Of a stretch of DNA of 64,000 nucleotides, positions 1-9,652 are shown in pieces. The stretch comes from Alectoria sarmentosa (taxonomy: Eukaryota; Ascomycota; Lecanoromycetes; Lecanorales; Parmeliaceae), in NCBI GenBank assembly GCA_009733775.1, contig WOGZ01000073.1, positions 1-64,000 on the forward strand, written 5' to 3'. The notes under the pieces were generated by a model. That model saw nothing but the letters and a program-made list of their open reading frames with translations, ran no database searches and was not told where the DNA came from. How positions within the stretch are numbered: the stretch's first letter is position 1; every line of letters begins with the position of its first letter. The translations under genes and the position numbers were made by a program.

Positions 1-107
1 GGGTACCTCCCCCGGGCCATCTGCCGGACCCACATGCTCCACTCGTGGCTGCATTAGTAGTATTCCATAGGCGAATCAAGCGAGGCAATTACCATCCTCA
101 CAACAAT

Positions 108-1425
108 TTACCCTAGGTGTTGGACATTCACTCCCTCCTTCAGACGTCCATCGCGGCGCCGAAGAGACAAGCTTTTCACGAATTGCTTGTTCAGTGCGGC
201 GATCCGCTTCCGATTCTGCCACCATTCAAACTCCTCACCCACGGGATGAAGCAGCTGATCACAGAGACGTCTCCAATCAACCCGCCGATTGCCCACTCGA
301 CCCGATCTCTGCAATGCTGGTGGCAGCTTCACATGGCAGAGCTCGTTTGGGAACTCGAATCGAGATCGCCAATACCTCGAACTGAGATGGAGGGAGGCCA
401 TTGTTCTCGACGCGAGCTGTAGGGCTCGCACTGAAGTAGAGGGTAAAAGCACAAGGATCTCTGTAAGAATTTCCACAGGAAGGCGAGAGAGGATTTCGCC
501 TGCGTCGTCGACAAATGGGATTTGAGGTGACAGATTTGCATCATGCTCGAGCGGGGGATTGGCAAGCAAGTCGTCGAAGCCAAGGACTATCCCAGGATCA
601 CGTGCGAGAAAATGCCATTCAGGCTCGAGTGGGAACTGATCCGCGGGGTGGATCCAGAAGAATCGCTCTGGGCCTGCGTAATCAACGGCCCAGTCTGGTC
701 TGAATCTATCATAGATGGGTCCCAGCGGTATTTGAAGAAATATCATGCTCAATTCGGTAAAATCGAGGCAAGTCCTAGTGGGTGAGGCGAGAAGAGCATG
801 TTGCTGTAGAAGGATATCCCAACAGCTGGGGTGGATCAAATAGATGGACTTGATGGAGTCTCCCTGAGCGTCTCTAGAATTCACCGTCAGGTGTTGTTGG
901 CAACACGATACTCATAAGACATAGTACATACCTAGGAATGTAAAATGGTTCAAAGCCCTCCCATTCCTTCCTCTCGTCTTCATTCATCAGAAGCCAACGT
1001 TGTCTTACTGGCTTTTGGTGTTTCTTGACATCCCTGATATCATACCCTGGTGGTGGGATACGCCCTTTTAGTGGTCGATGATCGTATTGGCCAATACCGG
1101 TGAGCCTGCCCTTGTTTGTGCCTTTTGGTATCCTGACTGACTACTGTTAACAAGGTAGTTCGTCTAACAACTTCAGTATCAGCTACTTACGAGCAATAAA
1201 ATAGCTGGCCCAGACAAGACTATCTTGGATGCCATCAAGATCAAGAACATGAGGATCTTGGGAGGCGTCGCTGGCCCAGAAAGGATCAGGCTCGCTGCTA
1301 AAGACAAAGGAATAGTTCATGTATAGACCGAAAGGGACACCGCACAGTGTACAATACTCTTCGTGCCTGGACCCGTCGTTGGTAAGGATCCTATCGCGAA
1401 TCCTGACTTGTTCATCGCTCATCAT
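108..1425 (-). CDS. F-box protein, three exons
   Basis: The model has exons 1425-1191, 1136-932 and 873-108 with GTAAGT and GTATGT donors; reading frame is kept across both introns and gives 401 aa. The N-terminus contains a CTLCGVPF-type cysteine motif followed by a tryptophan-rich stretch, as in many fungal F-box proteins. The F-box lies near residues 277-320 (RLPVEILTEILVLLPSTSV, then LASR and YWRSRF). F-box proteins of this type recruit substrates to SCF ubiquitin ligases through Skp1; the substrate here is unknown. I see no leucine-rich or WD repeats after the F-box. The start at 1425 is the first ATG of the cysteine-motif exon. The fold call is firm, the biological role is not. Confidence 0.8.
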
Positions 1426-1634
1426 CTTCGCTGAATGTCAACAGAATTGATGTAAGAGATAATAGTCTTTCTGGAGAAAAGTTTGTCGACAAGGCAGTGA
1501 AGTGAAGGAAGAATGGTTTCGTTGCACAAGATTTACCCCTCAAGCCAAAATTGCCAAGCTAAACATTGCCACGCCTTGCTTCTTCGGGGTGTGTTATCGC
1601 TGGCACGTGATACACATCTGACAGCTTTGACCGT

Positions 1635-1901
1635 GTGATCACTCGATTTCTGCGCTCAGTAATTTGCAGTGCCGAAGCTCAACGATTCTTGCATACTTTG
1701 TTTTGGTTAAGATTCGCTAGACCTAAGCCTGACCGGATCATGTTCAGTGTCGACTTTCCATTCGGTAGAATCAAAGCCGCGCTGGCTTTCTTGAAAGCTT
1801 TAGGGGCCGAGGGTATGGTCAGCGATGACGTGTCGGAAGGCATAGCATATAGAAATGCTAAAAGGCTGTTGAATGTAATTGCCAAACCTCGCCGAGGATG
1901 A
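1635..1901 (+). pseudogene. Amidohydrolase (TIM-barrel decarboxylase type) C-terminal remnant
   Basis: An 88-codon open frame ends in a recognisable tail of amidohydrolase-2 proteins: DRIMFSVDFPFG, about 30 variable residues, then IAYRNAKRLLNV. In full proteins of the dihydroxybenzoate-decarboxylase type this is the last part of the barrel, including the SVD(Y/F)P(F/Y) metal/active-site motif. The roughly 250 residues that should precede it are not recognisable upstream in any frame. I read this as a truncated relic. The alternative is a distal exon of a badly diverged gene, but no splice-compatible upstream exon was found. Confidence 0.5.
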
Positions 1902-3139
1902 ATAAGACTAGGACGGATCTTTTCAACGTATGGCTAAGTGAGTAAGTGTTTGCTATAGGCCACTTTTATTATATGAGCTTTTATCGGTATGATTTGAGGG
2001 TTTCACTTTGGTTGCTCGAGAGAGAAATGGAAGCTACGGCGTTTCTAGAATATGGTGAGCTGAATGTAGATTTCATGACAGAAACGGAACCTTTTATTTC
2101 AGATGTAACGAAGCTAAAGTAATATCGGATGAAAAATAGGTTCAGAAAGCTGGGATGATGCTTACGGCGGGCAGCACGTTTAAGTTCAGACTGCCACATT
2201 TATTCACTTGTTCTATCATAAGCTGAGAAAAAAAGCAGTCATAAGAGGCCTTGCGTTAGGCGATTCAGATTTGTTTTGTGAAAATATCGTCCTGACAGCA
2301 GTCGAGAACCCTCAAGATGCATTTTGCGGGCAGGTGCATTGCAGCAGGCACCCAAAAGTTCAGCGAGTGAAAATCTTGGTGTGGTGAGGGAAATGTCACG
2401 TAGAGGAGTCCAAAGGCGGCAGCAGATAATTCAGATGTGTCCGTGCGAGGAGCATGCCCAAGCCAAGGCTGAGGAAGTCTTGTTGTGCGACGTCGAGAAG
2501 GCGGCATCATGAATTAAAACCCATCCAAACAAAGCGACAGACCAGATATGAACCGAGGACAAAGCCGTAGCGAAATTGTCATGTTCAAAACTTCAAATTT
2601 TTGAAAAAGGTGCCTGTTTCGAAAAAGGCGGTAATTCCGACCTTCCGCGTGCCGGTCGACCTCTGCAGAAACGCAGCTCAGACACCATTCCTTTCCTTCT
2701 TATGGCCACTTTCAAACATTGCACCACAATGACTGCCTTCTCGTCTTATCATATGCTTTTAAATCGAGCTACGCGTTTCTGACTTCGTCCGCCCGTCATG
2801 CAGCGTACCGCGCTAGCGTGTGCTGGCAATGTCGAAATCTGGGTGTTAACACAACGCAGCGGGCGGCTTTACGAAGGCTGTGAGAGAAGCTGCGCTTGGT
2901 ATCCAACAAGATGCTGTCGTTCGCTAGGATTGGAGAAAGGCGGCAGGTGGCGATAGGAGCCAGTCCCGCATGCCTTGGGAAATGGGCACCCGTTGATAAG
3001 GCGATACATGTTTTTGCTTGGAAAGGAGGGTTGCCTGCCTGCGAATTTGGGCCGGCAGAGGTAGGCGTCCGCGGCATGCAGCTTTTGCTATCTGTTGTCG
3101 ACTCAATGGGGCTATCATCCGAGACAAATCAACGTGGGC
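1902..3139. other. Intergenic stretch, no gene recognised
   Basis: Several overlapping frames of 60-115 codons exist on both strands, but none shows a domain, a splice pattern or consistent protein-like composition. I see no RNA gene here. The segment separates the amidohydrolase remnant from the tandem duplicate pair. Confidence 0.5.
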
Positions 3140-3256
3140 AGATTTGAGGCGTAATTGCAGGAGTGAACATAGAGCAGGCAGCACCAAAAATGATCTGAAT
3201 GTTAATGGCGTGAAGAGGTTCAATTCTGTCATCACAAGGCTGTAATGAGAAATGGA

Positions 3257-3263
3257 TATAAAA
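3257..3263 (+). promoter_or_regulatory. TATA-like box of the small gene at 3391
   Basis: TATAAAA lies about 130 bp upstream of the ATG at 3391, followed by a pyrimidine-rich leader (tcttctacctttcactgc). The leader is repeated with modest changes before the second copy (tcttctgccttcactgc, near 4447), but the TATA box is not obviously kept there. This suggests copy 1 is the expressed one. Confidence 0.4.
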
Positions 3264-3390
3264 GCCTCCATCCTCTACCATGACTTTCTCTCCTCATACA
3301 CATCACATTCGCTCCCAAGTCTTCTACCTTTCACTGCACCCATTCCTCTGACCTACACAGAGTCTCCTGTCAGGAAATTTCACTTCAAAT

Positions 3391-3963
3391 ATGGCCAGCA
3401 GCTCCAGTGCAGCAGGTCCCAGCGAAGAAAGGCCCCCGATCTTTGTTCCCGCCGGACAAATCCTTGTTCAGTGGGAGCTTTCCAACAAGATTATGATTAG
3501 CAGGGTTTTACTGACGTGGGTATGAATAGGTATGACCACAAAAAAGGCGACAAGACCGATCTGCTCAAAAACACCTTCCGCGTATTCGGTGGTTGCTCAG
3601 GGGTAAGACTCCCGGTCTCCATGACAGACTTGTGGCGCCAAACACAACTTACTGATATGCAACAGGAGGCCCCTAAGACATTCAAAGGTACCCAACTGGC
3701 AGGGTTTGCGCTGCTCAAGTTTGACAACGTGGAGCATGCCCCCCGAGCCAAACGTGCCTACCACACAAGGATGATGTGTGTAATATCTTCACTGTTCCAC
3801 GACAAGACTAATAATGTTCACTAGAGGCGACACTGCCGTCAAGATCTACGACTTCGACAGCCAGCAAGAGGTGTATGTTGGATTATTGAGAAGAGAGGGT
3901 GATATTTACCTGGTGGTGGACAGAGCGGAATGGGTGAGGAGGGAACACAAGCTTAAGAATTGA
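3391..3963 (+). CDS. Small protein of unknown function, tandem copy 1
   Basis: Four exons (3391-3470, 3530-3602, 3666-3775, 3825-3963) join in frame into 133 codons. The model rests on alignment with the second copy 1.1 kb downstream: intron positions and phases coincide. The protein has a Ser/Ala-rich N-terminus, a charged segment (YDHKKGDKTDLLKNTF), a hydrophobic core (LAGFALLKFDNV) and a C-terminal segment with GDTAVKIYDF and IYLVVDRAEW. No signal peptide or known domain is visible. I cannot assign a function. Alternating charged and beta-like segments suggest a small globular protein. The first donor (GTGGGA) is weak. Confidence 0.55.
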
Positions 3964-4523
3964 CGGCCTGCCTACCCAGATTGATTCTGGCATGGAAGAG
4001 ATGGTCAAGCACGGGTCCTAGATACGTGCAACTCATTTGTATCGTCAGGCTTCACAGTCGATCGGATGGAGAACTCATAGAAGCTGCTCAGTCACTCATT
4101 AGCATAGACATAGGCTGAAATATGTTCACCATAACAAAGATCAGTCACAAAAGATGAAATATCTTCACCACACTAGATATCAAACCATATATGCATACTT
4201 ACCAGGACATATCACAAGTTTGAGGCGTGACCGCAGGAGGATATGTGATCCTCGGAAGGCAACCCTAAAGACCGGTAAATCATTGATGGGGGATGGTTTC
4301 TTTCCGGTCGCGAGGGCCGTGCTCAGGTTTCACAACTCTCCAGGCAGTGTGCGGGGTGAAATGCATCCCAAAGTCCTCGCCTTTGACCCAGGTTTTCTTT
4401 CCTCATACATATTACTCACACAATACATATCACTCACACGTCTAAGTCTTCTGCCTTCACTGCATCACTCGTTCATTCCTCGGACCCAAGCAGGAAGACC
4501 CTTTAAGCAACTTCGATCTAATC

Positions 4524-5096
4524 ATGACTAGCGGCGATAAACTTGTAGACGCCGTCGGCAGATACCAAGTCGCCGTGATGCAAGTGCATTCTATCGAAGG
4601 CTGCCGCAAGCTATGTTAATTGACCGGGGATTGAAAGGTACGATGCAAAACATAGGGACAGGCGCAAACTTTTGGCAGAACTCTTCTCCAAAAAGGTTGC
4701 CAAATGCTCATGGGTAAGCGCTCCTACTCTAGTATAAGTACTGATGACTGATAGCATGATTCAGGTGCCCCCCTTATTGCGAAGGAAATGACCCAATCAA
4801 AGGGATTCTGCTGCTCACATTTGCGAACATCGACGATGCCAATACAGCCGAGCTTTTGTACCACAGTCAGAAGATGTACGTGTGTTCGCCACTGATCTTG
4901 GGCACGGCTATGAGTGTTCATTAGTGGTGACATTACAGTCTGGGTATACAGCTTTGCAGCACGAGATGAGGTCTGTGTATGGTGCAGGATGAGCTAGGGC
5001 AACAAGTTTTCCTTCATAGTGGAATATGTGAAGACGAAAGAAATTCCTATTTGGGTGTGGAAGGGAGACTGGAGCCTCGCAGCTCGACTGTGGTAA
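4524..5096 (+). pseudogene. Tandem copy 2 of the small unknown gene, probably inactivated
   Basis: This copy aligns with the gene at 3391 over the leader, all exons and the 3' region. Matching pieces include YDAKHRDRRKLLAELF (vs YDHKKGDKTDLLKNTF), IKGILLLTFANI (vs LAGFALLKFDNV) and GDITVWVYSF (vs GDTAVKIYDF). Its first intron begins GCAAGT, a canonical GC-AG donor, at the same position and phase as the GT intron of copy 1. Two defects stand out. Splicing exon 2 to exon 3 at the obvious GTAAGC/CAG sites leaves the frame, and a TAG lies at 4989 inside what is continuous exon in copy 1. A lineage-specific extra 27-nt intron could remove the TAG but would be unusually short. Confidence 0.55.
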
Positions 5097-5296
5097 GGGC
5101 AAAATGGTCGGGACCTAGATACGTGCGGTATCCCTGCATCGTCAGGCTTCATTAGCTGGCGAAGAAGTCTGGAACTTGGGCAGTTACCTACCGATATGAG
5201 CCTTTTTCAGTTGCGTTCGATATGCGTGTCTGTCAGTCGCAAGTTTGTGGGAAAGGGCTAACAGAGAATCGTAATGACAGGAGAGAGATCGATCCG

Positions 5297-5852
5297 CTAT
5301 GAGATGAGCAATATGCAGAGATATTGACACCAAAGCTTCCACCCCATCGTATCAACCCCCATTCCAAAAACAAAAAAAAAGAAAGAAAGAAAGGGGGTAC
5401 GGATATCAGAGCGATAGATAGATAGATACATAACCCACCGCATATAATACACCTTCCCCCTCCTCGCCCTCCTCTCCGCCCTCTTCACAACCTCCACCCC
5501 CACCACATTCGGACTATAAACCTTCACCCACATCTCCACCCCCACCATCAACAACTTATTCCTCAACAGAATCCCCGCATCCATCCCCCTCCTGGCGTCT
5601 AATTTTTCTGCCATTACTGCTCCGCTCAACCAATCAAGTTGAAACGCCCCGACATGGTCTCCACGAGTGATCGTTGCTTCTGGCTGTCTGATCTTTTGTA
5701 TGCTGTGTTGGTAGCAAAAATGATGCTGTCAAGGCTCATACACCTACCTTGACCTGTACCCTAAATGCACCAGCGTGGCTAACGCTAGGGTTATCAGACT
5801 CTTGCTCTATCACGCCTAAGGGTGCGTGCGCCGGGCCAAGGGAATCGTTACC
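5297..5852 (-). CDS. Mitochondrial ribosomal protein bL19m-like gene, 5' end unresolved
   Basis: The downstream exon carries GILLRNKLLMVGVEMW, KVYSPNVVGVEVVKRA and RRARRGKVYYMR, the conserved core and C-terminal motif of mitochondrial bL19, a large-subunit protein near the intersubunit bridge. An upstream coding exon at 5852-5749 joins to it through a GTAGGT...AAAAG intron ending at 5693, keeping phase 0. No exon with an initiator ATG or targeting peptide is convincing further upstream. After YYMR the frame runs 50 codons into low-complexity sequence instead of the usual short tail. It may be a divergent gene with undetected terminal exons or a partial second copy. Confidence 0.45.
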
Positions 5853-6176
5853 CTAGAACCTTCATAGATTACCTACACAGTCAGCTGCGACTGAATTGAC
5901 GCTTGTGCCGATAGGCAATCTGACGCGCCAAGATTTTCCAGTGCACGAGGCTATCAATTGAGACTCGCGTGGAACCAAGACGGAGGAACACACGTCCGCC
6001 GAGAAGAACGACATTCTTTTTTTGCCTCCGTGGTGAGATAGCAGTCGAAAAGTACGGGCGGGAGCGTCATCCCGGTGAGGAATCACAGTACAGATAACGA
6101 TCCACCACCACTTATCTTTTCAAACAGCACGGATCCTCAGCACTTTCTAGTCAACGTCTCGAGCAAATCTTGCAAA

Positions 6177-6790
6177 ATGGCAACTAGAGCAGTCAAAGAA
6201 AATCACAAAGGGCTACCAAGCCCATAATCCCCGAGATTCCGAAAGCTTGAACAATGCCCACGACGCCGACGGCAAAAGCTACATGCAAACCTCGGATCAT
6301 GGAGACTATCGCCGCGCCATGGGCGAGAAGCAAGCAATCATGACTATCTTATATTAGACTCAAGAAACTTCAGTTGATTTGAATGACGATTTTGATATCA
6401 AAATTGAGAAGGAGATCAAGTCATGCAATTCTTGATCCTCCCAACATTTCCCATCAACGTACTGTCCGGCTTTTCTGCTTGTGTCTCGCCCATCCGTTGG
6501 CCGATGATCCCCTTCTGACCTTCGTATCCCCATTCACAGCCAGGTCCCAACATCCCCGACGGCTCCGTCGTCCGCATGATAAGAACTGGCCTGGGCTTCG
6601 AACTCACCCCCCCCCAACGGCGTCACAGACTGGACGTCGTTCTAGAAGTAGATTCCCGAAGGGTAAAAGAAGGAAAACCCAGAATCCTAAGACGCGGAGA
6701 TGTGCTTATTCGGCGCGCTACATCGCACAAATGGGACAACATCTCCGGTGGCGCCACCGAGTGTGGGCGCAGGGGTTCGTGACGATGAGA
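6177..6790 (+). pseudogene. Decayed cupin-domain gene
   Basis: Fragments of one small fungal cupin protein follow each other in order but in different frames: AHDADGKS and TSDHGDYRRAMGE near 6261-6325, a TAG at 6355, VDLNDDFDIK near 6375-6405, then PNIPDGSVVRMI and RRGDVLIRRATSHKWDNISG up to about 6755. The last piece is the second cupin motif (GDV...H.W.N.S). The central metal-binding HRT-type segment is missing or shifted out of frame. At least one stop and two frame changes separate the pieces, so I call it a pseudogene. The family name comes from motif memory. Such cupins often sit beside oxidoreductases in secondary metabolism, but none is intact here. Confidence 0.65.
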
Positions 6791-6799
6791 TGTAAGTAC

Positions 6800-7991
6800 G
6801 TAGTGGTGGATCGAAAAGAAGATAGAGGCGGATCTTGTGGTGTTGGAAAATGGTGATAAGAGGGAAAAGCAGGCGGTGGATGTGAATGGGGGTCCCCGAG
6901 AAGAAATCGCAGCCAAACGGACCCTCTGCAGTGAATGGAAGGTCGGTGGTGACGGTAGCTCTGCTCTCAACGAGGCTAGCAAGATACTCTCGGGTAGAAT
7001 AAAATATCACAGTAGACGGCAAATCCGTAAACAGAAAGGCAGCTCCCAACGTTGCCGATTCCCTCTCAACCAAAACAACATCAAGCTGGACCATGACATC
7101 CCGCTGGCTCCCCTCTCGCACCACCGATCTTGACTACTGGTGGCAGCTGAACTTACCCACAGAGGGTGGGGAAATAGGTAGAGAGGAGGGTATGGGATTG
7201 ATGCAGAGAGCGCGCGTAATTTTTTCGCATTTTGGAGGGCGGGTTGATTATTCATTTGACTCAGCAGAAGAGACAGGAGGTTCTCGGACGCTCTTGAGAG
7301 CTGGTCAGGTGGCGCAAGCCGTAGATCAGCTTCCAAGACATCTTTTGAGACGTGATATACCTAAATATGGATTAATGTAGACGGCGCTTGAAAAAGTTGA
7401 TACATCGCAGACATTCACAACAAACCTTTGAAGCAACAATTACAGGAGCATAGGCAATAACGAAAGCACTCTTTTTCAACACCCTCCTTCAGAGCCGGCG
7501 GTGTTGCAATGGGTCACATGTTCATCTGCTCGAATGACATTTGCTTAGTTTTCTATGTCCTCAGTAGTATTGTCCATCCATCTGCGACTGATATTCGTTG
7601 AGATATGCTCCGATTCTATCCTCTCTGCGCTGCAAGACGAGCAACCAGCTCTTGCATCCCAAATTCAAATTGCGCCTACAAAAGAGGTGTCTCGGAGTTT
7701 TTCTTTCCACTAGATGTTTCCTATCGAATGCGGAATAGCTGCACTAACTTCTGGTATTAGATTCCACTTGGGCAAAGTCTGGTGCCTTCGGCTGTCTAGA
7801 TGAAGCCGCAATCTTCATTTGGGCTATGAAAGCCATCCTGCGTTTCTTCGACGGAATGGAGCCAAATCCGTCCAGGACAAAAATACGGGTAGCCTTCCGT
7901 CTGCAGCCGATGTGCGGTGGTGTTTTACATCCGGGAGAAAGCTGTATGCATCATAGACATTGGACATTCCTCCTACGATTGCTGCTCGTCG
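6800..7991. other. Intergenic, no gene recognised
   Basis: Overlapping frames up to 145 codons at 6687-7336 contradict each other on both strands and show no domain. The segment 7380-7990 has only short frames. I see no RNA gene or repeat here. Confidence 0.45.
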
Positions 7992-9112
7992 TCAACGCTG
8001 CTGCTTGGTCCAGGCTTTGACGAAATCATCCTTGTCCTTAATACCAAGGCCCACTCTCTTCACCCTACCCAATCTGGCCAATGCATCAGCCACTTTGTCC
8101 AAAATTCGCTTCTCCGCTGCATTGATACTCTCGACATCTTCCGAACTGAGCAATGTGTCCGAACTACTCGCTCGGTCGTCATACAGCATCTCTCTCTCTA
8201 TTTGACTGGAAGAATTCCTAGTTGCTGACGACTGAGATGTGTTGTGGACGCTTTCCGCAATTCTCACACGGATACAATGCGTTGGCTTGCTCAAGAGGTT
8301 CCAGACGAATGAGATGTATGTACATGGTACGGGCGTCGTGATATCTCCCGCGGTGTAACGAAGGCTTATTGGGAAGATTTTGGCTTGAGGAGGTGCCGTG
8401 AGAAGCGATGGGCTGAAGGGAAGGATGCCTCGCCCATTAGTTGTTGTGCACTCAGGGTAGACCACAACAGCTTGGCCTGGGTATTGCTGGATGAGGGTTT
8501 GCAGATCTGTAAGTCTCACATGCTTTGGCGGTTCAAGTCGTGGATATTGGAGAGCGCGAAGCATGGCATGGAATAATGAAACGCGATGCACAAGACGGGT
8601 TGATGGGTATGAGGCCGTAAAGATAGGATCGAAAATGGCGGCGAGATAAAGAGAATCAAGGGGAGAGGTATGGGAACAGGCAATAATGGAGCCTGGTTGC
8701 GGCAGTCGTGCCTTGTGGTGTTTGGCGAGAGAGCTGGGGACACATGATCAGTAATGTATCCAGAGTATCTGCCGCAAGACACGCACCCCTTCTTGACACC
8801 GTCTATCTGAAGATCGATCCACCAGACTCCAGGTGCACCAAGTATGAGCCACAACGACGCTTTTTTCCCTAAAGATCCAATCGGCAGCCATTGTAATACA
8901 AAGAAGTAAGTCAAGGTGACCGTGAGAAGTATTGGGAGCCGGATAAGGAGTAAGAAGAGATGGAAAGGCAGATAGATGCCGGATGATTGAGTAGGTATGG
9001 GAAAAAAAGGTGCGATTCCAGAGCCTGGAGGGTGTCAGTGTGTGAATCAACATGTTTTGACTATGGGAGCAGAGTGACTACCTCGATCTCTGAACTGCGA
9101 ATATTTCTCCAT
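7992..9112 (-). CDS. Lysophosphatidic acid acyltransferase, Loa1/Vps66 type
   Basis: Exons 9112-9082, 9024-8787 and 8733-7992 join in frame to 336 aa. The start MEKYSQFRDRGSGIAPFFPI is characteristic of this fungal family; two hydrophobic segments follow (about residues 25-75). The PlsC acyltransferase motif I is SHTSPLD (H111-x4-D116), and block III appears as YPECTTTNGRG, with Cys where Gly is usual in EGTTSNGR. Family members acylate lysophosphatidic acid in the ER and at lipid droplets, affecting triacylglycerol and vacuolar sorting. The very short first exon is supported by frame and by the conserved N-terminus. It is divergent from the kinesin gene. Confidence 0.85.
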
Positions 9113-9652
9113 AATTCCGCGTAGAAATCTGCAAGAAGGCTCAAGGTACGGCAATGTCAGAAGCAAAATATGAATAATCTATGAAGCAGGCCATGTATAT
9201 GAGTAGAGAGAAGCCAAAGAGAGGGGGAAAGTTCTTGTATAGAGCGTGACATGCCAGTGCAGGACCCAGCCAGCTGGTGAGCTATGGGAATGCTTCGGGA
9301 ATGAATGCGCACCTCTCGGCCAAACCGTGCTCCGCGGAGATCTGCAGTCAATTAGCCGCTAGAGCCAATACGGCTTAGCGGTTAATCCCTCGTTGCTCTG
9401 TTTACATTTACACCTCTTCTCTAGTCGTCTGTCATTTTCGAGACCTCTACTCGTGATCGTGCCATTGCGAGGTTCAAGCATCCAAAGAATGTCCTCAGCG
9501 AGTTGCTCATTGCTCTAAGCTACTCGGTACGATTTGCTGTAATGGAAAATCATAATGGGAGCTCTGTGGGTTTTCAAGGCTTGTCTACTCCCTCAGTACA
9601 TGTCTAATGACGACAGCAATTTCCCTCGCATTTGCGGCCTCCAAGTAGGATC
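9113..9652. promoter_or_regulatory. Divergent intergenic region between acyltransferase and kinesin
   Basis: These 540 bp separate two start codons pointing away from each other, so both promoters must lie here. I see no obvious TATA box. An AATACGGCTTAGCGG segment near 9367 and pyrimidine runs near 9410-9440 precede the kinesin start. Confidence 0.5.

Noticed and set aside
4154..4531. Plus-strand 125-codon frame before tandem copy 2
   Set aside because: It covers the duplicated leader region, overlaps the copy 2 start, and has no counterpart at copy 1.
5340..5460. A-rich and GATA-like tract next to the bL19m-like gene, as a sign of a retro-copied gene
   Set aside because: On the gene's own strand the tract is T-rich, and the gene contains an intron, so a retrocopy is unlikely.
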